A stretch of DNA of 5,035 bases from Elusimicrobiota bacterium (GTDB lineage: Bacteria; Elusimicrobiota; Elusimicrobia; UBA1565; UBA9628), in assembly GCA_028717525.1 (NCBI GenBank), contig JAQUNT010000220.1:1-5035 (forward strand), read 5' to 3'. The translations under genes and the position numbers were made by a program. This document shows positions 1 to 5,035 of this stretch, in pieces (positions within the stretch are counted from its first letter, which is position 1; every line of letters starts with the position of its first letter). A model generated the notes under the pieces. It was not told where the DNA came from. It searched no databases and saw only the letters and a program-made list of their open reading frames with translations.

Positions 1-742
1 CGCCGGGAAGCTCGTCCGGCAGGTCCGTCTCCCGGCCGGTCGCCTTCTCCAGCTCGTCGATGGAAAGGAAATCCGGGGTCATGTCCTCGGCCACCGGCGT
101 GGCCGTGCCCAGCCGCAGCTCGAAGAGCGAGTCGGGCAGGGGCGTCTTGAGGTCGAATCGGGTGAAGCGGGACCAGGCCGCGAACTGCTTTTTGGGCAGA
201 TACCTCCGGATGGAGAGGATGATCTGGGTCTCGGTGTCGATCCAGAGCAGTTGGTGCGGCTTGGTCGCCACCGTGGGCCGCAGGTCCAACACCCAGGCCT
301 TGCGGCCCGCCACCAGGTCGGGCCCGCTCACGGAGAGCCGGTAGTTCCGAAGCAGAAGCTCCTTCTCCCGCTCCGGCATCATCAGCTTGGTCGCGCTGCG
401 CACCGCCTCGCCCGGCACGGCCTTGCCCGGACGCACCAGCCAGGTCGTCTCGTTGGAGCCGTCGCTGACCGCCACGCGCGAAGCGCTGCCATCCGGGGCC
501 AGGAACTCCCAGCGGTAGCGGTTGGTCGGGCTGTAGAAGACCTCGACCTCCTCGGCGCGGGTCTCGCGGCCGGACCATTCGGTCACGGTGAGGTGGCCGT
601 GATAGGGGAGCTCCGGGGCGCTCAAGGCCGCCTCCAGCAGGGACTCCGGGTCCGGCGAGGGCGCCGCGGCCCGCGCGGGGACGGCGGCGAGCAGCGGCAG
701 GAGCAGGAAGAGCGCGTTATTCCTGGTCGGGCGAGTCCCCAT
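1..742 (-). CDS. RseB/MucB-like periplasmic sigma-E regulator, 3' end beyond window
   Basis: Partial gene; 247 codons are visible and the frame is still open at the window edge. The start is the ATG at 742-740, the only usual start codon ahead of a clear signal peptide: two Arg in the first seven residues, a hydrophobic core (ALFLLLPLLAAV, residues 10-21) and an A-R-A cleavage site near 23-25. The mature part reads as the LolA-like fold of the MucB/RseB N-terminal domain (about residues 33-212), including the pattern VAGRKAWVLDLRP followed by LLWIDTETQIILSIRRY. In the family, RseB binds the periplasmic part of the anti-sigma factor and shields it from proteolysis until mislocalised lipoprotein or LPS signals arrive. 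The last visible residues (SIDELEKATG, then a Leu-Pro pair) resemble the start of a second C-terminal domain. It overlaps the anti-sigma gene by 26 bases and has no evident Shine-Dalgarno, so translational coupling is likely. A related LolA-like sorting protein is the main alternative. The context favours RseB. Confidence 0.82.
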   Translation of the reverse strand, partial: MGTRPTRNNALFLLLPLLAAVPARAAAPSPDPESLLEAALSAPELPYHGHLTVTEWSGRETRAEEVEVFYSPTNRYRWEFLAPDGSASRVAVSDGSNETTWLVRPGKAVPGEAVRSATKLMMPEREKELLLRNYRLSVSGPDLVAGRKAWVLDLRPTVATKPHQLLWIDTETQIILSIRRYLPKKQFAAWSRFTRFDLKTPLPDSLFELRLGTATPVAEDMTPDFLSIDELEKATGRETDLPDELPG

Positions 743-1199
743 AATAGGCGTTGAGCTGGGCGGAGTAGTTGGCCGCCACCAGTTCCGTGGGCGGGACCAG
801 GGCCTCGGCCGTGTAGCGCGAGTGCGCCGCGAGCAGAGGCTCCAGCGGGATGGACTGGTCCGGGGCGGCCCGGCGCGCGCCGAACCAGACCAGGGCCAGC
901 AGGGCCGCGGCCGCGAAGGCGCCGGCCGGCACGAGCACGGGCAGGGGGGGGGTCAGGCGGTCCAGGACCTCCCTCCACAGGGGGCGGGCCAGGCGGGCCT
1001 CCAGGCCCGCCACCAGCTCCGGGGGCATGGCGCGGCGGGGCGCCCGGGAGAGCCAGGACTTGGCCGCGCGCAGGGCGGCGTGCTCCTCGCGGCAGGAGGG
1101 GCAGGAGGAGATGTGCGACCGGACCGCCTCCGCCTCCTCGCCCTGGAGCTCCCCGTCCAGGTACGCCGAGATCAGTTCGCCTTCGCCGTGGATCTTCAT
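717..1199 (-). CDS. Zinc-finger (ZAS/RseA-type) membrane anti-sigma factor
   Basis: 160 residues. Residues 1-60 hold the anti-sigma zinc-binding motif H29-x3-C33-x2-C36, preceded by LISAYLDGEL, a hallmark of the putative zinc-finger (zf-HC2) family. One hydrophobic helix spans about residues 86-108 (LPVLVPAGAFAAAALLALVW), leaving a periplasmic tail of about 50 residues. The predicted role is to hold the upstream-encoded sigma factor at the inner membrane until the tail is cleaved or loses its RseB partner. The ATG at 1199-1197 overlaps the sigma TGA as ATGA, and a GGTGAGG element sits 6 bases upstream, which supports this start over the long open frame that continues into the sigma gene. A run of nine C (coding strand) lies just before the membrane helix. 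The family assignment rests on the motif, helix and gene order. The exact ligand or signal cannot be read. Confidence 0.9.
   Translation of the reverse strand: MKIHGEGELISAYLDGELQGEEAEAVRSHISSCPSCREEHAALRAAKSWLSRAPRRAMPPELVAGLEARLARPLWREVLDRLTPPLPVLVPAGAFAAAALLALVWFGARRAAPDQSIPLEPLLAAHSRYTAEALVPPTELVAANYSAQLNAYYGDSPDQE
944..952. repeat. Nine-base G/C homopolymer inside the anti-sigma gene
   Basis: The plus strand has nine consecutive G, which read as nine C in the coding strand across Thr83-Pro84-Pro85-Leu86 of the anti-sigma factor, immediately before its membrane helix. Runs of this length can slip in replication. A one-base loss would move translation into the frame of the downstream RseB-like gene. 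I read that frame from the tract to the RseB ATG at 742 and found no stop. Whether slippage occurs is unknown. Confidence 0.6.
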
Positions 1200-1747
1200 G
1201 GGTGCCTCACCTTCGTCTTCTGGAGCTGCGCGAAGGCCCGGCGCACCAGCTCGCGGCCTTGGTGCACGCGCGAGCGCACGGTGCCCACCGGGCAGGACAT
1301 GACCTCGCTGATGGCCTCGTAGGAGAGCCCCTCCATGTCGCAGAGCGCCACCGCGGCGCGGTAGTGCGGGGGCAGCGAGTTCAGGGCCTTCTGTGCCATC
1401 TCGTCTTCCTCTTTGCGCAGCAGCCCCGAGTCGAGCTCCGGGTCCTGCCCGGGCAGCAGTTCGTCCCAGGACGTCTCCTCGCGGGGCGGCGGCGCGTCGA
1501 GCGACACGGTGTGGCTGTGCGCGAAGAGCCGCACCTCGTCGAGGTATATGTTGTGCAGGATCTTGTAAAGCCAGCTCTCGAACGGCTTGTCCGAGTCGTA
1601 GGAGCCGAGGTGCTCCCAGGCTTTGACGAACGCCGCCGAGACCAGGTCCCGGGCATCCTGCTCGTTGCCCGAGAGGCGGAACGCGAAGTTGTACGCCTTC
1701 TCCCCGCACCGCCGGATCAATTCCGAGAAATCCCCGGAACCGCCCAC
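1196..1747 (-). CDS. ECF (sigma-E type) RNA polymerase sigma factor
   Basis: 183 residues from the GTG at 1747-1745. Region 2 occupies about residues 5-78, with the typical patterns YNFAFRLSGNEQDARDLV, FVKAWEHL and FESWLYKILHNIYLDEVR. An acidic linker follows (about 79-115), then region 4 at about 116-175 with LNSLPPHYRAAVAL, the helix-turn-helix YEAISEVMSCPVGTVRSRV and a final RELVRRAF. It would direct RNA polymerase to stress promoters and be held by the anti-sigma factor encoded next to it (ATGA overlap). The start is my choice: there is no ATG near region 2, the frame stays open far into ddl, and this GTG puts a normal 4-residue lead before region 2. No Shine-Dalgarno precedes it; see the promoter entry. 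The family is close to certain; the exact ECF subgroup cannot be told. Confidence 0.9.
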   Translation of the reverse strand: MGGSGDFSELIRRCGEKAYNFAFRLSGNEQDARDLVSAAFVKAWEHLGSYDSDKPFESWLYKILHNIYLDEVRLFAHSHTVSLDAPPPREETSWDELLPGQDPELDSGLLRKEEDEMAQKALNSLPPHYRAAVALCDMEGLSYEAISEVMSCPVGTVRSRVHQGRELVRRAFAQLQKTKVRHP

Positions 1748-1754
1748 ACTATTA

Positions 1755-1779
1755 TTACGGCCAAGAAACCGAAAGGTTC
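1755..1779 (-). promoter_or_regulatory. Putative ECF-type promoter of the sigma operon
   Basis: On the minus strand, GAACC (1779-1775) and CGTAA (1759-1755) are separated by 15 bases. This resembles ECF promoters, which have an AAC-containing -35 and a CGT-type -10 with about 15-17 bases between. Such promoters often precede ECF operons and give self-activation. A start site about 7 bases past the -10 would fall next to the GTG at 1747, giving a leaderless or near-leaderless mRNA. This is motif matching in a short spacer, so it is tentative. Confidence 0.4.
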
Positions 1780-1782
1780 GCG

Positions 1783-1805
1783 GGCTCAAGGCGCCGTCTT
1801 GAGCC
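1783..1805 (-). repeat. Perfect inverted repeat (hairpin) at the ddl stop codon
   Basis: Arms GGCTCAAG (1798-1805 on the minus strand) and CTTGAGCC (1783-1790) pair perfectly over 8 bases around a 7-base loop. The second arm contains the ddl TGA (1788-1786). No run of U follows, only T-rich sequence (CCTTTCGGTTTCTT), so it is not a standard intrinsic terminator. It may act as a weak terminator, an mRNA 3'-end stabiliser or an attenuator between ddl and the sigma operon. Confidence 0.45.
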
Positions 1806-2850
1806 TCCCGCGCGTCCGGGCCCGGCGCAGGGCCAGCTGGATGAGGCGATGGACCAGTTCCGGCGTGGGCACTCCGGTCTCCCGCCAGAGCCGAAGGTAC
1901 ATGCTGATGGAGGTGAAGCCCGGGATGGTGTTGACCTCGTTGAACCAGACCGCGCCGTCGCGGCGGTCCATGAGGAAGTCCGCGCGGGCCATGCCGTAGC
2001 CGTCGAGCACCCGGAAGGCCTGGAGGGCCAGCTCGCGCACCTTCCGCGCGGTCCCGGCCGGGATCTCCGCGGGCACCTTGAGCTTCGCCCCTTCGGGGTC
2101 GAGGTACTTGGCCTGGTAGGTGTAGAACTGGGCGTTGGGCGCGATCTCGCCGCAGATGGAGGCCTTGAGCTCCAACGGGTCGCCCGGCCTGGCCCAGGGG
2201 TCGCCCAGGACGGCGCACTCGATCTCCCGGGCCGGCACGCCCTGCTCCATGACCACCTTCTCGTCGTAGCGGAAGGCTTCGCGCAGGGCGGCCGCGAGCT
2301 CCGCGGGCTTGGCGACCTTGACCACGCCCACGGAAGAGCCCATGCGCGCGGGCTTGACGAAGATCGGCCAGCGCAAACGCTTGGCCAGGGCCGCCGCGTG
2401 CTCCGGATGGCGGGCCACGGCGTAAGGCAGGATGGGCAGGCCGGCCTGCAGGCAGAGGCGCTTGGAGACCTCCTTGTCCATGCCCGCGGACGAGCCCAGG
2501 ACCCCGCAGCCCACGTAGGGCACGCCCGCCAGCTCCAGGAGGCCCTGCATGGTGCCGTCCTCACCCAGCGGGCCGTGCAGGACCGGGAAGACCGCGTCCG
2601 CCGCGGCCAGGACCGCGAACGGAGCGGCCGGCCGGGAGCCGGCCAGCAGGGCCCTCTCGCTGTCGCCCACGTGTTCGGTGAGGAGAGCCCGCCGCGAGCG
2701 CCGCCAGGCCCCCGCGCGGTCGATGTAGACCAGCCGGGCTTCATAGCGCCGGGGATCGATGTTGGAGAGGACCGTGCGCGCGGAGACCAAGGAGACCGCG
2801 TGCTCGGCGGACTTCCCGCCGCAAAGGACCAGGACGCGAAGCTTCTTCAA
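1786..2850 (-). CDS. ddl: D-alanine--D-alanine ligase
   Basis: 354 residues, a normal length for this cytoplasmic ATP-grasp enzyme, which joins two D-alanines with ATP for the UDP-MurNAc-pentapeptide of peptidoglycan. The N-terminal domain has GGKSAEHAVS (11-20) and HGPLGEDG (92-99). The central part has GSSAGMDK (119-126) and the ATP-binding KPARMGSSVGV (166-176). The omega-loop region is FYTYQAKYL (242-250). The C-terminal metal/ATP site is RADF (289-292) and NEVNTIPGFT (304-313), including Glu305 and Asn307. The Lys-Tyr pair at 248-249 and Ser121 match the D-Ala-specific enzymes rather than the VanA-type D-Ala-D-Lac ligases. The start is a TTG, fixed by an AGGAGG 5 bases upstream that overlaps the stop region of the GDT1-like gene. 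The last ~12 residues are Arg/Lys-rich and look dispensable. Identification is firm. Confidence 0.97.
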   Translation of the reverse strand: MKKLRVLVLCGGKSAEHAVSLVSARTVLSNIDPRRYEARLVYIDRAGAWRRSRRALLTEHVGDSERALLAGSRPAAPFAVLAAADAVFPVLHGPLGEDGTMQGLLELAGVPYVGCGVLGSSAGMDKEVSKRLCLQAGLPILPYAVARHPEHAAALAKRLRWPIFVKPARMGSSVGVVKVAKPAELAAALREAFRYDEKVVMEQGVPAREIECAVLGDPWARPGDPLELKASICGEIAPNAQFYTYQAKYLDPEGAKLKVPAEIPAGTARKVRELALQAFRVLDGYGMARADFLMDRRDGAVWFNEVNTIPGFTSISMYLRLWRETGVPTPELVHRLIQLALRRARTRGRLKTAP

Positions 2851-2855
2851 GGGGA

Positions 2856-2861
2856 CCTCCT
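2856..2861 (-). promoter_or_regulatory. Strong Shine-Dalgarno fixing the ddl TTG start
   Basis: AGGAGG on the minus strand (2861-2856), followed by TCCCC and then TTG at 2850-2848. Its first base lies within the upstream gene's TGA (2863-2861). The full consensus and 5-base spacing support the rare TTG, after which M-K-K-L-R-V begins the first strand of Ddl. Confidence 0.8.
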
Positions 2862-3127
2862 CAGGGCTTGACCCACATCCACACGCCGATGGCGATGAAG
2901 GCCGTGGCGGCGATGCGGTGCAGCACCGCCTCCGGGACGAACTTGAGGGCCACCTGGCCGAAGAGCACTCCGACGGCGGTCACCGCGGTCAAGGCCAGGC
3001 TCGCGCCCAGGAACACCGCCCAGGGCTTCTTGGTCGAGGCCGTCAGCGTGACCGCGACCAACTGGGTCTTGTCTCCGAATTCGGCCAGGAACACGGCCGC
3101 GAAAGTCTGCCAGAGCACCTTCATCAT
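2861..3127 (-). CDS. Half-size GDT1/UPF0016 (TMEM165-type) cation transporter subunit
   Basis: 88 residues with about three hydrophobic helices (roughly 5-30 with a charged motif inside, 36-60 and 68-86). The first helix carries AEFGDKTQL (15-23), the E-x-G-D-K/R-S/T signature of the UPF0016 family. Eukaryotic members have two copies of this unit in one chain and move Mn2+/Ca2+ in exchange for protons; bacterial members are implicated in Mn2+ export. With one copy, this protein should need to form a homo- or heterodimer in the inner membrane. No second copy is seen in the window. The ATG at 3127-3125 overlaps the macrodomain TGA as ATGA, and GGGGGG (3140-3135) sits 7 bases upstream; a second ATG follows directly. 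The open frame extends further upstream, but that part is a shadow of the macrodomain gene. Family is clear; the ion is inferred. Confidence 0.88.
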   Translation of the reverse strand: MMKVLWQTFAAVFLAEFGDKTQLVAVTLTASTKKPWAVFLGASLALTAVTAVGVLFGQVALKFVPEAVLHRIAATAFIAIGVWMWVKP

Positions 3128-3690
3128 CTTTGCGCCCCCCTCTCGGCCAAAGCGTCGAGCGCGGCCGCGTAAGCGGAGTAGGTGCCGGGGTCGAAGAGCA
3201 CAAAGACCGCTTCCTCTATAGAGCCGGCGCCCGCGGCCAGGAATCCAGCCACGGCGCTCAGGGCCACCGCCGCGGCTTTCTCCACCGGATAACCGTAGAC
3301 CCCCGTGGAAATGGAGGGGAAGGTGACGATCTTGGCGCCGCGCTCCGCGGCCAGCCGGAGGCTGCTGCGGTAGGCGCTGGCCAGCGCTTCGGCCTCCTGG
3401 CGGCCGCCGCCGCGCCAGATCGGGCCTACGGCGTGGATGACCCATTTGGCGGGCAGGGCCCCGGCGCCGGTCGCCACCGCCTGCCCGGCCGGACAGCCTC
3501 CCGGGGGGCGGACACGGTCGAGCTCCGCCATGATGGACGGTCCGCCCGCCCGGTGGATGGCGCCGTCCACGCCGCCGCCTCCCGCCAGGCGCGAGTTGGC
3601 GGCGTTGACCACGGCGTCGGCGGGGACTTCGGTGATGTCCCCGGTCATGAGCCGGATGCGCGCGGCTCCTGCGGAGAGAGAGGAGGGCAT
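3124..3690 (-). CDS. Macrodomain protein (MacroD/YmdB type), probable ADP-ribose/O-acetyl-ADP-ribose hydrolase
   Basis: 188 residues, a single macrodomain filling the chain. Visible motifs in order: MTGDIT (15-20), VVNAANSRL (27-35), the ribose-binding [14 protein letters not shown] (37-50), [18 protein letters not shown] (64-81), WVIHAVGP (83-90) and the phosphate-binding loop [10 protein letters not shown] (126-135). Together these are characteristic of the MacroD class, which removes mono-ADP-ribose from acidic residues or deacetylates O-acetyl-ADP-ribose in the cytoplasm; E. coli YmdB also modulates RNase III. The ATG at 3690 lies 7 bases after the kinase stop. The Shine-Dalgarno is poor (GAGG abuts the ATG), so translation probably depends on ribosomes ending the kinase gene. 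Its end overlaps the GDT1-like start. No ADP-ribosyltransferase partner is visible here. Family is firm; the true substrate is not known. Confidence 0.93.
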   Translation of the reverse strand: MPSSLSAGAARIRLMTGDITEVPADAVVNAANSRLAGGGGVDGAIHRAGGPSIMAELDRVRPPGGCPAGQAVATGAGALPAKWVIHAVGPIWRGGGRQEAEALASAYRSSLRLAAERGAKIVTFPSISTGVYGYPVEKAAAVALSAVAGFLAAGAGSIEEAVFVLFDPGTYSAYAAALDALAERGAQR

Positions 3691-3697
3691 CCTCGTG

Positions 3698-5035
3698 CTA
3701 CTCGGTCTTCTGGAGCAGCTCCAGGACCTTGGCGACGAAGAGCTTGCGGTCGAAGGGCTTGATGAGCACCTCTTGAGCCCCGGCGTCGCGGGCCCGCTGC
3801 GCGGCGTCGACGTAGCCGGTCAGGACCAGGACCGGGATGCGGCTGGACTCCGGGACCCGGCGCAGCCGGTCCAGGAGCTCCAGCCCGCTCATGCCCGGCA
3901 TCATGATGTCCATGATGATGAGGTGCGGGAGCTGGTTCTGGATGCTCTCCAGGGCCGCGAAGCCCGAGTTGGCCATGGCCAGCTCCAGGTTGTCGCTGAT
4001 GGCGGCCACGAACAGGCGGATGATCTCGATGAGGTCCGGATTGTCCTCCACGATCAGGATGCGCTTCTTCTCCACGGACGCGGGCTGCTCCACCACGGTC
4101 TCCGGGGCCTCGGCCTGCCCCAGGGGCAGCTCCACGCGGGCGGTGCAGCCCTGGCCGGGCTGCGGGGACTCGAGCCAGATGGCGCCCCCGTGCAGGATCA
4201 CGGTCTGCCGGGAGATGGCCAGGCCCAGGCCCAGGCCGGAGCGCCGCCGGGTGGGGCCCCGCGTGGAGGCGGTGGAGAAATCCTCGAAGATGTGGGGCAG
4301 GAGCTCCGGGGGGATGCCCGGGCCCTGGTCCTGCACGCTCATCCAGGCGCGGTCCTGGTCCGCGCCCACGGCCAGCTTGACCAGGCCGCCTTCGGGGCTG
4401 AACTTGATGGCGTTGGAGAGCAGGTTGGCGCAGACCTCCGCGAAAGCGGCCGCGTCGGCCATGACCCAGACCGGGCTCTGGGGCAAAGACAGCTCCAGGC
4501 GCAGCTTCTGGCGCTCCAGGTCCCCGGCGGCCTTCTGCGCGCACTGCCTCCAGAGCTGGCGCAGGTCCGTGGCCTTGAGGGCCGCCAGCTGCCGGCCGGA
4601 CAGGGCCTCGCGCGCGCGCAGGATCTGGTTGAGGGTGGCCAGCAGCTCCCGGGAGCGCTCTGCGATGGATTCCGCGGCCTTCTTCTGGTCGGCGGTGAGC
4701 TCGCCCAGCGTCCCGTCCTGCAGGTTGTGCGCGTACCCCAGGATCACGGTCAGGGGCGTGCGCAGCTCGTGGGAGACGTTGGCGATGAACTCGTTCTTCA
4801 TCTGGTTGACCTGGCGCAGCTCCATGTTCTGGTTGACCAGGTTGCGGGTCTCCACGAGCCGGCTCAGGATGGGGCCGAAATCGGTGCGGGGCAGGTCCCC
4901 TTGGACCAGGCAGTCCAAGGCTCCCCTCTTCATGGCCGAAACGGCCCAGGCCGTGTCGGGCTCTGCGATGGTCACGATGATCGCGGACTTGGGATGCAGT
5001 TGGCGCACCCGGTCCAGCAGGGGCAGGCTCTCCCC
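3698..5035 (-). CDS. Hybrid sensor histidine kinase/response regulator, 5' end beyond window
   Basis: 445 codons visible, open at the right edge. Residues below count from the GTG at 5008; the frame runs 9 codons further upstream (GESLPLLDR). The first ~55 residues look like the last half of a receiver domain ([13 protein letters not shown], then MKRGALDCL), so that GTG is not the true start. A coiled-coil-like linker leads to HisKA with [16 protein letters not shown] (phospho-acceptor His80), then the HATPase: N-box NLLSNAIKF (195-203), DQGPGIP (227-233), [10 protein letters not shown] (257-266). A second, complete receiver follows (about 315-436) with E321-D322, Asp367 in [12 protein letters not shown], Thr397 and Lys417 in LIKPF. 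No membrane helix is seen, so the visible part is cytoplasmic. It likely autophosphorylates and passes phosphate to its C-terminal receiver, which has no output domain. The stop TAG (3700-3698) is 7 bases before the macrodomain ATG. Signal and output partner are unknown. Confidence 0.93.
   Translation of the reverse strand, partial: GESLPLLDRVRQLHPKSAIIVTIAEPDTAWAVSAMKRGALDCLVQGDLPRTDFGPILSRLVETRNLVNQNMELRQVNQMKNEFIANVSHELRTPLTVILGYAHNLQDGTLGELTADQKKAAESIAERSRELLATLNQILRAREALSGRQLAALKATDLRQLWRQCAQKAAGDLERQKLRLELSLPQSPVWVMADAAAFAEVCANLLSNAIKFSPEGGLVKLAVGADQDRAWMSVQDQGPGIPPELLPHIFEDFSTASTRGPTRRRSGLGLGLAISRQTVILHGGAIWLESPQPGQGCTARVELPLGQAEAPETVVEQPASVEKKRILIVEDNPDLIEIIRLFVAAISDNLELAMANSGFAALESIQNQLPHLIIMDIMMPGMSGLELLDRLRRVPESSRIPVLVLTGYVDAAQRARDAGAQEVLIKPFDRKLFVAKVLELLQKTE

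Noticed and set aside
60..754. Plus-strand frames over the RseB-like gene
   Set aside because: The minus strand here encodes a protein with a signal peptide and an RseB pattern in the expected gene order; the plus-strand frames have no recognisable features.
1200..1709. N-terminal extension of the anti-sigma frame into the sigma gene
   Set aside because: It is a shadow of the sigma factor; the ATGA overlap and zinc-finger domain beginning at the ATG at 1199 fix the real start.
1767..1778. Small AACC-GAAA-GGTT palindrome as an operator
   Set aside because: Four-base arms are easily found by chance and it overlaps the proposed -35 element; there is not enough to call a binding site.
1202..1999. 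Plus-strand open frame opposite the sigma factor and the end of ddl
   Set aside because: It spans two genes on the other strand and shows no domain or plausible start context; it is a shadow frame.
1748..2218. N-terminal extension of the sigma factor frame into ddl
   Set aside because: The extension reads out of frame through the ddl coding region and is low-complexity Gly/Arg/Pro; region 2 begins normally right after the GTG at 1747.
1786..2850. VanA/VanB-like D-Ala-D-Lac ligase (resistance gene)
   Set aside because: The omega-loop Lys-Tyr pair and Ser121 fit ordinary D-Ala-D-Ala ligases, and there are no vanH or vanX neighbours.
1849..2871. Long plus-strand open frame (340 codons) opposite ddl
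   Set aside because: It is antisense to a clear ddl with all its motifs; its composition (Gly, Arg, His, Leu and Asp rich) is what the reverse of GC-rich coding DNA gives, and no family pattern is seen.
3128..3445. N-terminal extension of the GDT1-like frame
   Set aside because: It overlaps the macrodomain gene in another frame and lacks membrane or family character; the real protein begins at 3127.
3645..4544. 299-codon minus-strand frame within the kinase gene
   Set aside because: It is an alternative frame of the HATPase and receiver region, Gly/Pro/Arg/His rich with no motifs.

Overview
This window is about 5 kb of GC-rich bacterial DNA. Every gene I can support reads leftward (minus strand), in a tight row of seven: hybrid histidine kinase (5' end outside the window), macrodomain protein, half-size GDT1/UPF0016 membrane protein, D-alanine--D-alanine ligase, ECF sigma factor, zinc-finger anti-sigma factor and an RseB-like exported protein (3' end outside the window). 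Junctions are short: a 7-base gap, a 4-base ATGA overlap, a 10-base gap, a 38-base gap, another ATGA overlap and a 26-base overlap. There is no stretch over 300 bases without a gene. I see no tRNA, rRNA, CRISPR array, insertion sequence or attachment site.

The host is probably a diderm (Gram-negative type) bacterium. The RseB-like protein has a signal peptide and belongs to a family that works in the periplasm next to a membrane-spanning anti-sigma factor. High GC, GTG/TTG starts and strong G/C at third codon positions fit many lineages (Myxococcota/Deltaproteobacteria, high-GC Elusimicrobiota and others). I cannot place it from the sequence alone.

Layout from the 5' end of the transcript. 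Positions 5035-3698 hold the sensor/regulator: end of a receiver domain, HisKA, HATPase and a second, complete receiver. Positions 3690-3124 hold a MacroD/YmdB-type macrodomain, likely an ADP-ribose/O-acetyl-ADP-ribose hydrolase. Positions 3127-2861 hold a three-helix protein with one E-x-G-D-K-T motif, the half-domain of the GDT1/TMEM165 cation transporters. Positions 2850-1786 hold Ddl, which makes the D-Ala-D-Ala dipeptide of peptidoglycan. Positions 1747-1, after a small spacer with a hairpin and an ECF-type promoter-like motif, hold the classical rpoE-rseA-rseB order of an envelope-stress module.

Working together, the right half (signalling, ADP-ribose chemistry, divalent cation transport, cell wall precursor) could be one transcription unit. 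The left half looks like a self-regulated sigma/anti-sigma/sensor unit that may also receive read-through from ddl. The less ordinary points are the macrodomain and half-size GDT1 gene between a hybrid kinase and ddl, a possible leaderless GTG start for the sigma factor, a nine-C tract at the membrane-helix boundary of the anti-sigma gene, and an N-terminal receiver remnant without the usual lysine. I did not find a clearly new system; the genes belong to known families and the novelty, if any, lies in the arrangement.
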